Shown here: piece after piece, positions 26,571 to 35,100 of the stretch
Numbering within the stretch: position 1 is the first letter of the stretch
How the letters are laid out: every line of letters begins with the position of its first letter
Source: Roseobacter cerasinus
Lineage (GTDB): Bacteria; Pseudomonadota; Alphaproteobacteria; Rhodobacterales; Rhodobacteraceae
Assembly: GCF_009811755.1 (NCBI RefSeq)
Contig: NZ_BLIV01000002.1
Location: forward strand, 55,001 to 119,000
Direction: 5' to 3'
Length of the DNA: 64,000 nt
Notes under the pieces: generated by a model
What the model was told of the DNA's origin: nothing
The model's input: the letters and a program-made list of their open reading frames with translations, nothing else
The model's database searches: none
Made by a program: the position numbers and the translations under genes

Positions 26571-27172
26571 CAGTTTGCTCCTTGCCCCAGCAGAAGCCGC
26601 GTGTGCTCGCGCTCCGGCTGATACGAGACTTTGAGACGGGTCAGCCCCACCTCGCTCAGGTTCCAGTTCAAGGTGATCTCCGTCACCCGCCCGTCCTCAC
26701 GGGGGGCGGCCAGGAAAACGGCCGCATAGGCACGCGGCATCTCCCGCTTCGAGACCGGCTCGAACGGGGCCGTGGCCGCAAACTGCGCCCCTTCCCCCTC
26801 GCGCCAATCGCGGTAGGCAAGCAGCAGGTCCGAATACTGCATGCCTGTCATCAACAGCTCACACGACGGGTAGTCATCGCCATAGACCACAGCGACCTGC
26901 GGGTTTGGCGTGGTCAGATACCCCAGCGTAACCTGCGTGAGCTCGCTCGCCGCGAACCGCGCCTTCGCCCCACTGGGAATTTCGCGCAAAGTGGACCGGT
27001 CCAGCGAGGCCGGATCCTCCAGATAGGCTGCGCAATAGGAATGGTAAAGATCGCAGGTTTCCTGCAAGCCCGGTGTCGGCGCGCCGCAGAACGTCGGTGC
27101 CGCCTCGGCCTCCGTGCCCGTGAACACGATACTTCCAAGGGCGAAAGCGCCCCCTAACAACCACTTACTCAT
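26570..27172 (-). CDS. Secreted protein of unknown function, translationally coupled to LivH
   Basis: A 200-residue exported protein with a Sec signal (1-24, cleavage at AEA). The mature part starts APTFCGAPTPGLQETCDLYHSYC, with several cysteines near the N-terminus and one in YPSCELLMTG, so disulfides are likely. I know no family for it. GGAGGG precedes the ATG at 27172. Its one-base overlap with livH suggests it works with this transporter, perhaps as an accessory ligand-binding or assembly factor. Confidence 0.78.
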   Translation of the reverse strand: MSKWLLGGAFALGSIVFTGTEAEAAPTFCGAPTPGLQETCDLYHSYCAAYLEDPASLDRSTLREIPSGAKARFAASELTQVTLGYLTTPNPQVAVVYGDDYPSCELLMTGMQYSDLLLAYRDWREGEGAQFAATAPFEPVSKREMPRAYAAVFLAAPREDGRVTEITLNWNLSEVGLTRLKVSYQPEREHTRLLLGQGAN

Positions 27173-27486
27173 ATATGTACCCTCCAAACGGTATCCATTG
27201 TCCGTCTGCTCTCTGACACCGGCGAAACCGTGCCGATGATTGCTCAAGGACAGGACCGCCGGCAGACAAAGCGGGTTCTTGCCCATCTTGCCTTGGTACC
27301 ATGGAAACAATCCGCCGATGACTGTGGGATTGTTCAAAAAATATAACAGAAAGAGAAGGTTCGTGAGGGTATGGTTGGGGTGCACAAAGGGCGCGCACCC
27401 GGCGCGAAATGCACCAGAAACTGCACAAAACCGCAGCAAAAGGCCTCCACGGGACTGCAGGCCAGCCGCAGAGATGCCCCGGGATT
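27173..27486. promoter_or_regulatory. Leader/promoter region between livG and the secreted-protein/livH unit
   Basis: This 314-base gap separates livG from the following minus-strand unit. It contains a perfect eight-pair inverted repeat, AACAATCC (27306-27313) and GGATTGTT (27327-27334), about 135-165 bases upstream of the next start, beside an AT-rich stretch TTATATTTTTTGAAC on the minus strand. The repeat may be a regulator site or a leader hairpin; no T run makes it a standard terminator. No gene is supported. Confidence 0.4.
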
Positions 27487-28305
27487 TTAGTCATGGGCGA
27501 CCCCCAGATAGGCGTCGATCACCGCCTGATTTCCGCGCACCTCATCCGGCGTCCCGTCCCCGATCTTCTTGCCGTAGTCCATCACGACCACTCGGTCGCT
27601 CAGGTCCATCACCACGCCCATGTCGTGCTCAATGAGCGCGATGGTCGTACCGAACTCATCATTCACGTCGAGAATAAAGCGGCTCATGTCCTCTTTCTCC
27701 TCGACATTCATGCCCGCCATCGGCTCATCGAGCAGCAAGAGCGACGGCTCCGCCGCCAGCGCCCGCGCCAGCTCCACCCGCTTCTTCAACCCATAGGGCA
27801 GCCGCGACACCGGCGTCTTGCGGATCGCCTGAATCTCCAGAAAATCAATAATCTTTTCAGCGACTTCCCGGTTCTCCGTCTCTTCCTTCTCGGACTTTCC
27901 CAGCCACAGCGCCTGTGAAAACAGCCCCGTCTTCATCTTGGTCAGCCGCCCGGTCATCACATTATCGAGCACCGACATGCCCTCAAAGAGCGCAATATTC
28001 TGAAACGTCCGCGCAATCCCCTGCTGCGCCACCTGATAGGGCTTCATCGGCGGGCGTGGCGCGCCCTTGTAGAACACCTGTCCCTCCTGCGGCACATAGA
28101 AGCCCGAGATGACATTCAGCATCGAGGATTTGCCCGCCCCATTCGGCCCGATGATCGCCCGGATCTCCCCCTCGCGGATGTCAAAGGAGATATCCTTGAT
28201 GGCCTCAACGCCGCCAAACCGCAGGGTGATATTGCTCATCTCCATGACGACGCCACCAATCTTGCGGCCGTCCTCTGTGGTGTACCCTTCGGTTTGGTCA
28301 AGCAT
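27487..28305 (-). CDS. livG: Branched-chain-type ABC transporter ATP-binding protein (LivG)
   Basis: A 272-residue ATPase of the HAAT family with Walker A GPNGAGKSS, ARTFQNIALFEGMSVLDNV after the Q-loop, a signature reading RLPYGLKKRVELARAL (PYG in place of SGG), Walker B LLLDEPMAGMN and switch histidine in IEHDMGVVM. The C-terminus extends as in LivG. The non-standard signature is also seen in other LivG proteins. It lies downstream of the acyl-CoA synthetase and small membrane gene, with a 300-base gap before the next liv genes. Confidence 0.95.
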   Translation of the reverse strand: MLDQTEGYTTEDGRKIGGVVMEMSNITLRFGGVEAIKDISFDIREGEIRAIIGPNGAGKSSMLNVISGFYVPQEGQVFYKGAPRPPMKPYQVAQQGIARTFQNIALFEGMSVLDNVMTGRLTKMKTGLFSQALWLGKSEKEETENREVAEKIIDFLEIQAIRKTPVSRLPYGLKKRVELARALAAEPSLLLLDEPMAGMNVEEKEDMSRFILDVNDEFGTTIALIEHDMGVVMDLSDRVVVMDYGKKIGDGTPDEVRGNQAVIDAYLGVAHD

Positions 28306-28393
28306 ATCTTACCCCCACCGCACGACGGCTCCGCGATGTATTAACCATTTTCGGCCTATGGTCGCTGCGGGAGCAGCGAAAAGGACTGTCACC

Positions 28394-28573
28394 ATGCACA
28401 GCGATTGGGAACGTACCTGCCTTATGTCGATGGCCGCCAAACGCAAACGCCGCGGCCTCAGCCGCGCCGAAGCCATCCGCGACATCGACGCCACGCTGCA
28501 CGGCTTTTCCACCCGGTTTCACATCAGCCGCGCCGTCAGCGCCGCGTACAATGATCAGGCTACAATTATCTGA
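28394..28573 (+). CDS. Possible small basic protein, opposite strand to livG
   Basis: A 59-residue reading frame beginning MHSDWERTCLMSMAAKRKRR, rich in Arg, Lys and His. AAGGA lies nine bases before the ATG, and codon usage looks like that of the flanking genes. It has no recognisable domain. A competing minus-strand frame covers the same DNA but lacks a ribosome binding site. The 316-base space between livG and the small membrane gene is otherwise empty, so this may be a real small gene, but support is modest. Confidence 0.42.
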   Translation: MHSDWERTCLMSMAAKRKRRGLSRAEAIRDIDATLHGFSTRFHISRAVSAAYNDQATII

Positions 28574-28621
28574 CCGCAAAAAGGCGGACACGGTGGAAGC
28601 AACATCGATCTGATTAGTCAC

Positions 28622-29002
28622 TCAGCTGGCCTCCCCAGACGCAAACCAGTAGGTATTGAGCAGGCCAAAAGCAATATATCCCAAAAGTGGCGCGCTTCCC
28701 ACCACAGCGAACCGGAGTGATTGCCGCTCTTCTGCTTCGTCTGTTTCGAATATACCAAACGGCCGAAAGCCCTCCGGACGACGGATTGCGTCGCGCGCCA
28801 TCATCAGCCCCAGAAACACGCAAAAAATCACAAAAGGCGAGGAGACCGGTGCGTGAAGCCAAAGGAGCGAACCACCGAATAAGATACTTAGGCCAATAGA
28901 TTTCCATAAACCGATGCGTAGTATCTGGCTGTCGATATAGGTGTGCACGGCAGCCAAGAAACCCAGCACGCGCCATGCAACGTAAGACGTCGACCACATC
29001 AT
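28622..29002 (-). CDS. Small integral membrane protein
   Basis: A 126-residue protein with three or four predicted helices (about 9-20, 33-50, 56-70 and 100-120). The sequence contains GLMMARDAIRRPEGFRPFGIFETDEAEE between helices. No family is recognised. It overlaps the stop of the acyl-CoA synthetase gene by four bases (ATGA), so it is coexpressed with that enzyme and probably with livG. A role in delivering or handling the acyl substrate at the membrane is speculation. Confidence 0.7.
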   Translation of the reverse strand: MMWSTSYVAWRVLGFLAAVHTYIDSQILRIGLWKSIGLSILFGGSLLWLHAPVSSPFVIFCVFLGLMMARDAIRRPEGFRPFGIFETDEAEERQSLRFAVVGSAPLLGYIAFGLLNTYWFASGEAS

Positions 29003-30969
29003 TCCGCCGCCATCTTCTGAGCGGCCGCCCGCACAGCGGCTGACCGCACTTCCAACGTCGCCGAGATCGACCCCTTGCGCCCATCCTCATAAGTCACTTC
29101 CGTGACCGTGCTGACCGACGATGACCTGTCATAGAGCGCTGCGATGATATCGGCGTATTTCTCCTCAATGATCCGGCGGCGTACCTTCCGTGTCCGGGTC
29201 AACTCGCCATCATCTGCATCCAACTCCTTGTGCAACACCACAAAGCGGTACACCTGGCAGCCCGAGAGCATTTCGTCCTGCGCCACGGAGGCATTCACCT
29301 CCTCCACATGGGCCTGAATGGTGTCCATCACCTGCGGGTGCCGCGCGAGCTCCTGATACGACGCATAGCCGATGTTGTTCCGCTCGGCCCAATTGCCCAC
29401 TGCCGCCAGGTCGATGTTGATGAAGGCCGTGCACTCATCCCGCCCGTTCCCGAAGACCACCGCCTCCAGAATATTGGGGAAGAACTTCAGCTTGTTCTCC
29501 ACATACTTCGGCGCAAAGAGCGCACCTGACGCCATCTGCCCCACATCCTTCGCGCGGTCGATGATGCGCAGATGCCCGGTGTCCTCCTCGACAAAGCCCG
29601 CATCGCCCGTGGCCACCCAGCCCTCCGCATCCTTGGTGTCGGCCGTGCTTTCCGCGTTTTTATAATACTCAACGAAGACCCCCGGCGAGCGATAAAACAC
29701 TTCGCCATTCTCCGCGATCTTCAGCTCCACACCAGGGCAACACACGCCCACCGTATCGCTGCGCACCTCGCCATCCGGCTGCGCGGTGATGAACACCGTG
29801 GCCTCCGTCTGACCGTAGAGCTGCTTGAGATTGATCCCCAACGAGCGATAGAAATCAAAGATTTCCGGGCCAATCGCCTCGCCCGCCGTATAGCCCACGC
29901 GGACCCGGCTGAACCCAAGCGTGTTCTTCAGCGGCCCAAAAATAAAGAGCTCGCCGAGGTTGTATTTGAACCGGTCCCACTGGCTGACGGGTTGCCCATC
30001 CAGAATGGCCGACCCTACCTTGCGGGCCTGCGCCATGCAGACGTCAAAGAGCCACTTCTTGAAACGACCCGCGTCCTCCATGCGGATCATCACATTGGTC
30101 AGCTGCGTCTCGAACACCCTCGGCGGCGCGAAATAATAGGTCGGACCGATCTCGCGCAGGTCCACATGCATCGTGTCTGCGCTCTCTGGGCAATTGGTGC
30201 AAAACCCTGTCCACATCGCCTGCCCGACCGAGAAAATGAAATCGCCGACCCAGGCCATCGGCAAATAGGCAAGGATATCATCGCTTTGCCGCAGATCATC
30301 AAACTCGGAGGACGACTTCGAGGTCTCGATCACATTGCTATTGCTCAGCACCACGCCCTTGGGCTTGCCCGTGGTGCCGGAGGTGTAGAGCATCACGCAG
30401 GTGCTGTCGTAGTCCAACCGCGCCTGCCGCGCGTCAAGCTGGCCCAAAAGCTCATCGCGCTTGGCGCGCCCAACATCCTGAATGTGGCTGTATTGATGCA
30501 AGCGAGAATGGTCATATTTCCGCAAGCCCCGGGGATCGAGATAGATCATCTGCTCGAAATTCGGCAGCTCCGCCTGCACTTCGATAACCTTGTCCACCTG
30601 CTCCTGATCGCCAGCGATGACAAAGCGTGCGCCGCAGTGGCCCAGCACATAGGCCATCTCTTCCGCCACCGCGTCCTGATAGAGCGGTACAGGTACGGCG
30701 CCGCACATTTCCACTGCGACCATCGACCAATAGAGATAGGGCCGATTGCGCCCGATGATCGCAACGAAATCCCCTTCTGCCACGCCCAGATCAAGCATCC
30801 CCAGCGCCAGCGCTTCGATCTCGTCGCGCGTCTCGGCCCAGGTCCAGCTTTGCCAGATGCCATACTCTTTCTCGCGATACGCAGGCGCGTTCGCAAACTC
30901 GTTGGCATTGCGGTGCAGCAGCGCCGGAACGGACTGTGGTCCGTCAGCGCCTTTCGGGCGTTCAGTCAA
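28999..30969 (-). CDS. Long-chain-type acyl-CoA synthetase (AMP-binding)
   Basis: A 656-residue adenylate-forming enzyme activating a carboxylic acid to its CoA thioester. Motifs: P-loop MLYTSGTTGKPKGV, YGQTEATVFIT, WVATGDAGF, and the hinge IIDRAKDVGQMASG. Length and order match FadD15/long-chain synthetases coupled with Liv-type transporters in alphaproteobacteria and Azoarcus-like bacteria. The start is taken as TTG 30969, because GGGAGG lies seven bases before it; an in-frame GTG at 31011 would swallow that site, and no in-frame ATG exists. It diverges from the sensor kinase gene. Confidence 0.93.
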   Translation of the reverse strand: MTERPKGADGPQSVPALLHRNANEFANAPAYREKEYGIWQSWTWAETRDEIEALALGMLDLGVAEGDFVAIIGRNRPYLYWSMVAVEMCGAVPVPLYQDAVAEEMAYVLGHCGARFVIAGDQEQVDKVIEVQAELPNFEQMIYLDPRGLRKYDHSRLHQYSHIQDVGRAKRDELLGQLDARQARLDYDSTCVMLYTSGTTGKPKGVVLSNSNVIETSKSSSEFDDLRQSDDILAYLPMAWVGDFIFSVGQAMWTGFCTNCPESADTMHVDLREIGPTYYFAPPRVFETQLTNVMIRMEDAGRFKKWLFDVCMAQARKVGSAILDGQPVSQWDRFKYNLGELFIFGPLKNTLGFSRVRVGYTAGEAIGPEIFDFYRSLGINLKQLYGQTEATVFITAQPDGEVRSDTVGVCCPGVELKIAENGEVFYRSPGVFVEYYKNAESTADTKDAEGWVATGDAGFVEEDTGHLRIIDRAKDVGQMASGALFAPKYVENKLKFFPNILEAVVFGNGRDECTAFINIDLAAVGNWAERNNIGYASYQELARHPQVMDTIQAHVEEVNASVAQDEMLSGCQVYRFVVLHKELDADDGELTRTRKVRRRIIEEKYADIIAALYDRSSSVSTVTEVTYEDGRKGSISATLEVRSAAVRAAAQKMAAE

Positions 30970-31196
30970 CTCATGTCCTCCCAGACCTTGCCTTTTCGAG
31001 ACAAGTGCCACGTTCTCGCGGTCGTATCGTTAACAATGTGCGTTTTAGGCTCGGCGTCAACTTTTTCGTCATGATTTCTCAATCCTTACGAATTGTTACA
31101 GCAGTCCCTTGACCACCTCGCCCACCACAATCGGATTTTCCCCGCGCCATTCCGTGATAGGATCGCGCGGCGCAGCATCCGGAGACAGGAGCAGGT

Positions 31197-33110
31197 TTGG
31201 CCCTCACAGAGACCAGAACACAGGAATTGACCGCCGCAGGCCTCAACTTGATTGGCCAAGCTCTCACGATCTACGATTCCGCTCTGCGACTGGCGGTCTG
31301 CAACGGCCCGTTCCAGCGCATGTTCGACCTGCCCGATGCGCTGGTCACCCCTGGTGCGACCTTCGAGGACACGATCCGCCATCTGGTGAACCGCGGCGAA
31401 TACGGGGATGTGCCTGACATCGAGACCTTCATCGCTGAGCGGGTCGAACAGGCCCGCGCGTTTGAGCCGCACTACATGGAGCGCACCCGCTCCAACGGCC
31501 GGATCATCAGTGTTGAGGGCGCGCCGCTGCCTCAGGGCGGCTGGGTCACCGTCTACACCGACATCACGCGCACCAAGCGGCAAGAAGCGCTGCTGCAAAG
31601 CCGCTCTGAAGAGCTGTCCGACCAGCTCAACAGCTACGCCGAGGAGCTCTCCAGCACCAACCGCGCGCTTGCCGCGATGAACGCGGCGCTTCAGGAAGCC
31701 AAGCGCGAACTGACCGAGATCGAGGCGCGCACCCGGCTGACCACGGAAATGATGCCCGCGCATATCGCGCATGTAGACGCGTCGGGCCACTACACCTATT
31801 CGAACAGACAACTCAGCACCGTGATCCCCGGCCGTCCCTCCGACATCTTCGGGATGCACATCAGCGACGCGCTTGGCGCCTCCGCCTATGACCGGATCGC
31901 GCCGCATCTGAGCACCGCCTACGGCGGCCAGCCCTCGGTCTTCGAGTTCACCGATGACGCCAGCGCCCGGCGGATCCGGGTCGCTTTCACACCAGACACG
32001 CGGGGTGGTGTCTACATCCTCTCCATGGATGTTACCGCCGAGATGCAGGCGCGCGTCGCTCTGCAACAGACCCGGCGCCGCGCACTCGCTGCGCAGATGA
32101 CCAGTGGGCTCACCCACGATTTCTCGAACCTGCTGACCATCATCCTTGGGCTGCAGTCCAAGCTTTTGCGCCAAGACGGTCTCGCCCCCGATGTGATTGC
32201 AATGGCCGAGGGCACCCTCACCGCGGCCCGACGGGGCGGCACGCTGCTGAGCAGTATCGCGGGCATGACCGCCGAGCGCGCCCTGCGGCCCAAGGCCACA
32301 AACCTGCAACACCTGATGGAGAACCTGCGTACCTTGGCCGACCACACGCTGCCCGAAGGCGTCACGCTGACCATCGACAGCGCAGCCCCCGAGCGGACCG
32401 TGATGCTCGATGCGGGCATGGCCACCGACAGCCTGTTGAACCTGATCCTGAACGCTCGCGATGCCTGTGGGGCCACCGGCCAGATCCGCGTCACCCAACG
32501 CATCGTGCACGACACCTGGATCGAATGGCGAGTGACCGACACCGGCCCCGGCTTCTCCGAACGCGCGCTCAGCCACGGGTTCGACCCGTTCTTCACCACC
32601 AAAGGCGCAGAAGGCTCCGGCCTCGGCCTGCCCATGGTCTACGACATGACGAAGCTGGCGGGCGGTGATCTGCGGCTGGACAACTGCGAGACTGGCGCGC
32701 GTGTGGTGCTGCGCCTGCCCTACCGCCCCGCCGTGGACGCCGCGCAAGCCCTGGTGCTGCTGGTGGAGGACCGCGACGACCTGCGCGCGCTCTACCGCGA
32801 GATGCTGACCGGTCTGAACCACGCGGTGATCGAAGCGGTCAGCGCCGATGAGGCCAGCGCCCTGATGGCAGACCTGCCTGAGATTTCGCTGGTGCTCTCC
32901 GACGTCCAGCTCGCGGGCGAGGCCACTGGCATCGATCTCGCGACGCGGCTAGCGGGCACTGTACCCCTGGTGCTGATGACCTCGCTGCCCCCTGACGATC
33001 CGCTGTTCCAGACCGCGCAGAAGACCGCACCGCTGCTGCAAAAACCCTTCACGGCGGAAGATGTCAGCGCCGTTCTGGGCCAGCCGACGACCGAGACCAT
33101 CGCCTCATGA
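31197..33110 (+). CDS. PAS-domain hybrid sensor histidine kinase
   Basis: A 637-residue soluble kinase without clear membrane helices. An N-terminal PAS-like domain (about 10-125, ALTIYDSALRLAVCN), a coiled coil (about 125-180), and a second PAS (about 185-285) precede the HisKA domain with phospho-acceptor H307 in GLTHDFSNLL, a HATPase domain (NARDAC, DTGPGFS, GSGLGLPMV), and a C-terminal receiver with D569 in VLSDVQL. It probably senses an intracellular signal. The start is TTG at 31197 with GGAG upstream. Its gene overlaps the response regulator gene by four bases. Confidence 0.92.
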   Translation: MALTETRTQELTAAGLNLIGQALTIYDSALRLAVCNGPFQRMFDLPDALVTPGATFEDTIRHLVNRGEYGDVPDIETFIAERVEQARAFEPHYMERTRSNGRIISVEGAPLPQGGWVTVYTDITRTKRQEALLQSRSEELSDQLNSYAEELSSTNRALAAMNAALQEAKRELTEIEARTRLTTEMMPAHIAHVDASGHYTYSNRQLSTVIPGRPSDIFGMHISDALGASAYDRIAPHLSTAYGGQPSVFEFTDDASARRIRVAFTPDTRGGVYILSMDVTAEMQARVALQQTRRRALAAQMTSGLTHDFSNLLTIILGLQSKLLRQDGLAPDVIAMAEGTLTAARRGGTLLSSIAGMTAERALRPKATNLQHLMENLRTLADHTLPEGVTLTIDSAAPERTVMLDAGMATDSLLNLILNARDACGATGQIRVTQRIVHDTWIEWRVTDTGPGFSERALSHGFDPFFTTKGAEGSGLGLPMVYDMTKLAGGDLRLDNCETGARVVLRLPYRPAVDAAQALVLLVEDRDDLRALYREMLTGLNHAVIEAVSADEASALMADLPEISLVLSDVQLAGEATGIDLATRLAGTVPLVLMTSLPPDDPLFQTAQKTAPLLQKPFTAEDVSAVLGQPTTETIAS

Positions 33111-33808
33111 CCGCGCCTCTTGTCACCATCCTCGACGATGAACCGGCGATCCGCACCATGCTCACCGACGCACTGGAGGACGCGGGCTTCCGCACCCTTA
33201 GCTTCGGTCGCGCGCAGGCCTTCACCGCCGCCCTTGCACAGCACCAGCCCGATGTCTGCCTTGTGGATCTCTCGCTGCCGGATACAGACGGTCTGACGCT
33301 GGTGCACAAGCTGGCGCTCGAGCAAGGGGCCATCGTGATCATCATATCCGGGCGAGCTCTGGTGCAAGACAAGGTCACTGGACTGGAACTTGGGGCAGAC
33401 GATTACATCATCAAACCTTTCGACCCGGCCGAGGTTGTCGCCCGCATCCGTGCCCGCCTGCGCACCTCCAAACCCGCGCCCACAACGGGGCAGACCGCCC
33501 GGTTTGCGAGCTGGCAGGTGCTTTTCGATCAATACGTGCTGGAAGACGACGCGGGGCAGCAAACACCCTTTTCGCACGCCGAGGGCGAAGTCCTACGCCT
33601 GTTCCTCGAAAACCCCAAACGCCTGATCAGCCGCGCGCAGATGCAGGACCATTTGGGCGGTGCAGCCAGCGAAAGCTTTGACCGCGCGATGGATGTGCGC
33701 ATCTCCCGCCTGCGCACCAAGCTGCGCGAGGACCCGAAGAACCCACAGCTGATCAAAACGATCTACGGCGCAGGCTACATTTTTCTCGGTGACGTCACCT
33801 GGCAATAG
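33107..33808 (+). CDS. OmpR-family response regulator
   Basis: A 233-residue two-domain regulator: receiver (1-120) with phosphorylatable D54 in CLVDLSLPD, acidic pair DDE at 10-12, and lysine in YIIKPFDPAEV; then a winged-helix Trans_reg_C domain (about 135-230) ending in TIYGAGYIFLG. Paired with the upstream hybrid kinase by overlap (ATGA). Position next to the divergent acyl-CoA synthetase/liv unit suggests that it controls this unit in response to the imported substrate; that is inference. Confidence 0.94.
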   Translation: MTAPLVTILDDEPAIRTMLTDALEDAGFRTLSFGRAQAFTAALAQHQPDVCLVDLSLPDTDGLTLVHKLALEQGAIVIIISGRALVQDKVTGLELGADDYIIKPFDPAEVVARIRARLRTSKPAPTTGQTARFASWQVLFDQYVLEDDAGQQTPFSHAEGEVLRLFLENPKRLISRAQMQDHLGGAASESFDRAMDVRISRLRTKLREDPKNPQLIKTIYGAGYIFLGDVTWQ

Positions 33809-33821
33809 GCGCTCGAAACAG

Positions 33822-33851
33822 ACAGGTAGGGCGGGCTTTCAGGCCGCCCTA
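33822..33851. terminator. Convergent terminator hairpin (dispersed repeat copy)
   Basis: Arms TAGGGCGG (33827-33834) and CCGCCCTA (33844-33851) form an eight-pair hairpin between the response regulator and the convergent amidohydrolase; it overlaps the amidohydrolase stop codon. The sequence ACAGGTAGGGCGGGCTTTC belongs to a dispersed family with copies at 17503-17532 (inverted) and 48811-48833. Confidence 0.65.
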
Positions 33852-35042
33852 GGCCAGAGAGCGCACGGCCTCCGCCAGTACCTTCAACCCAACCACCAGA
33901 TCTGCCTCATCGGTATCTTCTTCGAACGTGTGGCTCACCCCACCAATCGACGGCACAAACAACATCGCCACCGGCATCAGCCGCGACACATTCGTCGCAT
34001 CGTGCAAGGCGCCCGACGGCATCTTGCGCCAGGTCTCCGGCGCGTGCACCCGCGCGGCCCGACCCAACGCATCCTGAAGATGCGCATCCATGTGCACCGG
34101 CTCCAACCCCAGCATCGGCCCGTAAGACAGCTGCATGCCCCTTTGCGCCGCCACATCCTGGGCCGTCTCGCGAATGATTGCCTCCATGCGCACCAACCGG
34201 TCCGCATCCGCGTCACGCCACTGCATCGAAAACACCGCCCGCCCAGGCACAATCGACGACGCATTTGGGTGCAGGCTCACATGCCCAATCGTCCAGACCG
34301 TCTGTGGGGTCACCACGTTGCGCAGCCGCTCCTCCAACAGGCTGTTGAAGGCCGAAACCGCCTGAAACGCATCTCTGCGCAGATGCATCGGCGTGGTGCC
34401 CGCGTGGTTCTGCTGGCCCTCGAAGGTGATCTTCATATCGCGAATGCCGACGATATCCGTCACCACGCCGATCTGCTCGCCTGTCGTATCCAGCGTCGGC
34501 CCCTGCTCGATATGCATCTCGATGAACCCGGTGAACTGCCCCGGATCGACCTCGCCTGTCACCATCCCCGCCATCGCAGCACGGGCGTCCGCCAGCGTCA
34601 CTCCGACGTGGTCCTTCAGCCCGTCGGCCTTCTCGATGGGCAAAAGCCCCGACCAGACGGTCGAGCCGGTCGTCACACCGAACCGCCCCTCCTCATCCTG
34701 AAACGACACCACGGAGACCGGCGGGCCACCCGCCGCCCTAGACGCCCGCGCCACCTCCAACGCCGCAATCACACCCAACGCACCATCGAGCCATCCTCCC
34801 TCCGGCTGGCTGTCGCTGTGCGACCCCAGAAGCAACGACGGGCCCTCGGCCAGGCCAAAGACGTTCCCCATCGGATCGACCTCGACCCGCAACCCGGTGT
34901 CGCGCATCCGCTCGGCCAGCCATTGCCGCGCCGCGATGTCCGCCTCCGAATAGGCCGGGCGCACCACGCCCTTGCCCACGCCCGCAGCCCCAAAGCTGCG
35001 CAGCTCATGCAAATCTGCCAGAAACCGCTCCGGATCGACCAC
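33849..35042 (-). CDS. M20-family amidohydrolase (N-carbamoyl-amino-acid hydrolase / allantoate amidohydrolase type)
   Basis: A 397-residue dinuclear metal hydrolase. Metal-ligand and catalytic stretches are [40 protein letters not shown], and the C-terminal MPSGALHDA with [11 protein letters not shown]. The lid domain lies at about 210-320. Relatives hydrolyse N-carbamoyl-L-amino acids, allantoate or ureidoglycine. No hydantoinase or uricase gene is adjacent, so the substrate is undetermined. The start is GTG 35042, six bases after AGGAGG; an earlier GTG at 35048 abuts that site. Confidence 0.9.
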   Translation of the reverse strand: MVDPERFLADLHELRSFGAAGVGKGVVRPAYSEADIAARQWLAERMRDTGLRVEVDPMGNVFGLAEGPSLLLGSHSDSQPEGGWLDGALGVIAALEVARASRAAGGPPVSVVSFQDEEGRFGVTTGSTVWSGLLPIEKADGLKDHVGVTLADARAAMAGMVTGEVDPGQFTGFIEMHIEQGPTLDTTGEQIGVVTDIVGIRDMKITFEGQQNHAGTTPMHLRRDAFQAVSAFNSLLEERLRNVVTPQTVWTIGHVSLHPNASSIVPGRAVFSMQWRDADADRLVRMEAIIRETAQDVAAQRGMQLSYGPMLGLEPVHMDAHLQDALGRAARVHAPETWRKMPSGALHDATNVSRLMPVAMLFVPSIGGVSHTFEEDTDEADLVVGLKVLAEAVRSLA

Positions 35043-35100
35043 GCGCACCCTCCTTTGCCTCTTGGCAAGAGCCTACGCCCTGCCGCGGACAAAGAGAAGA

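Noticed and set aside
28298-28621. 107-codon minus-strand frame between livG and the small membrane gene
   Set aside because: No ribosome binding site and shadow-like composition; the opposite-strand 59-codon frame has better start signals.
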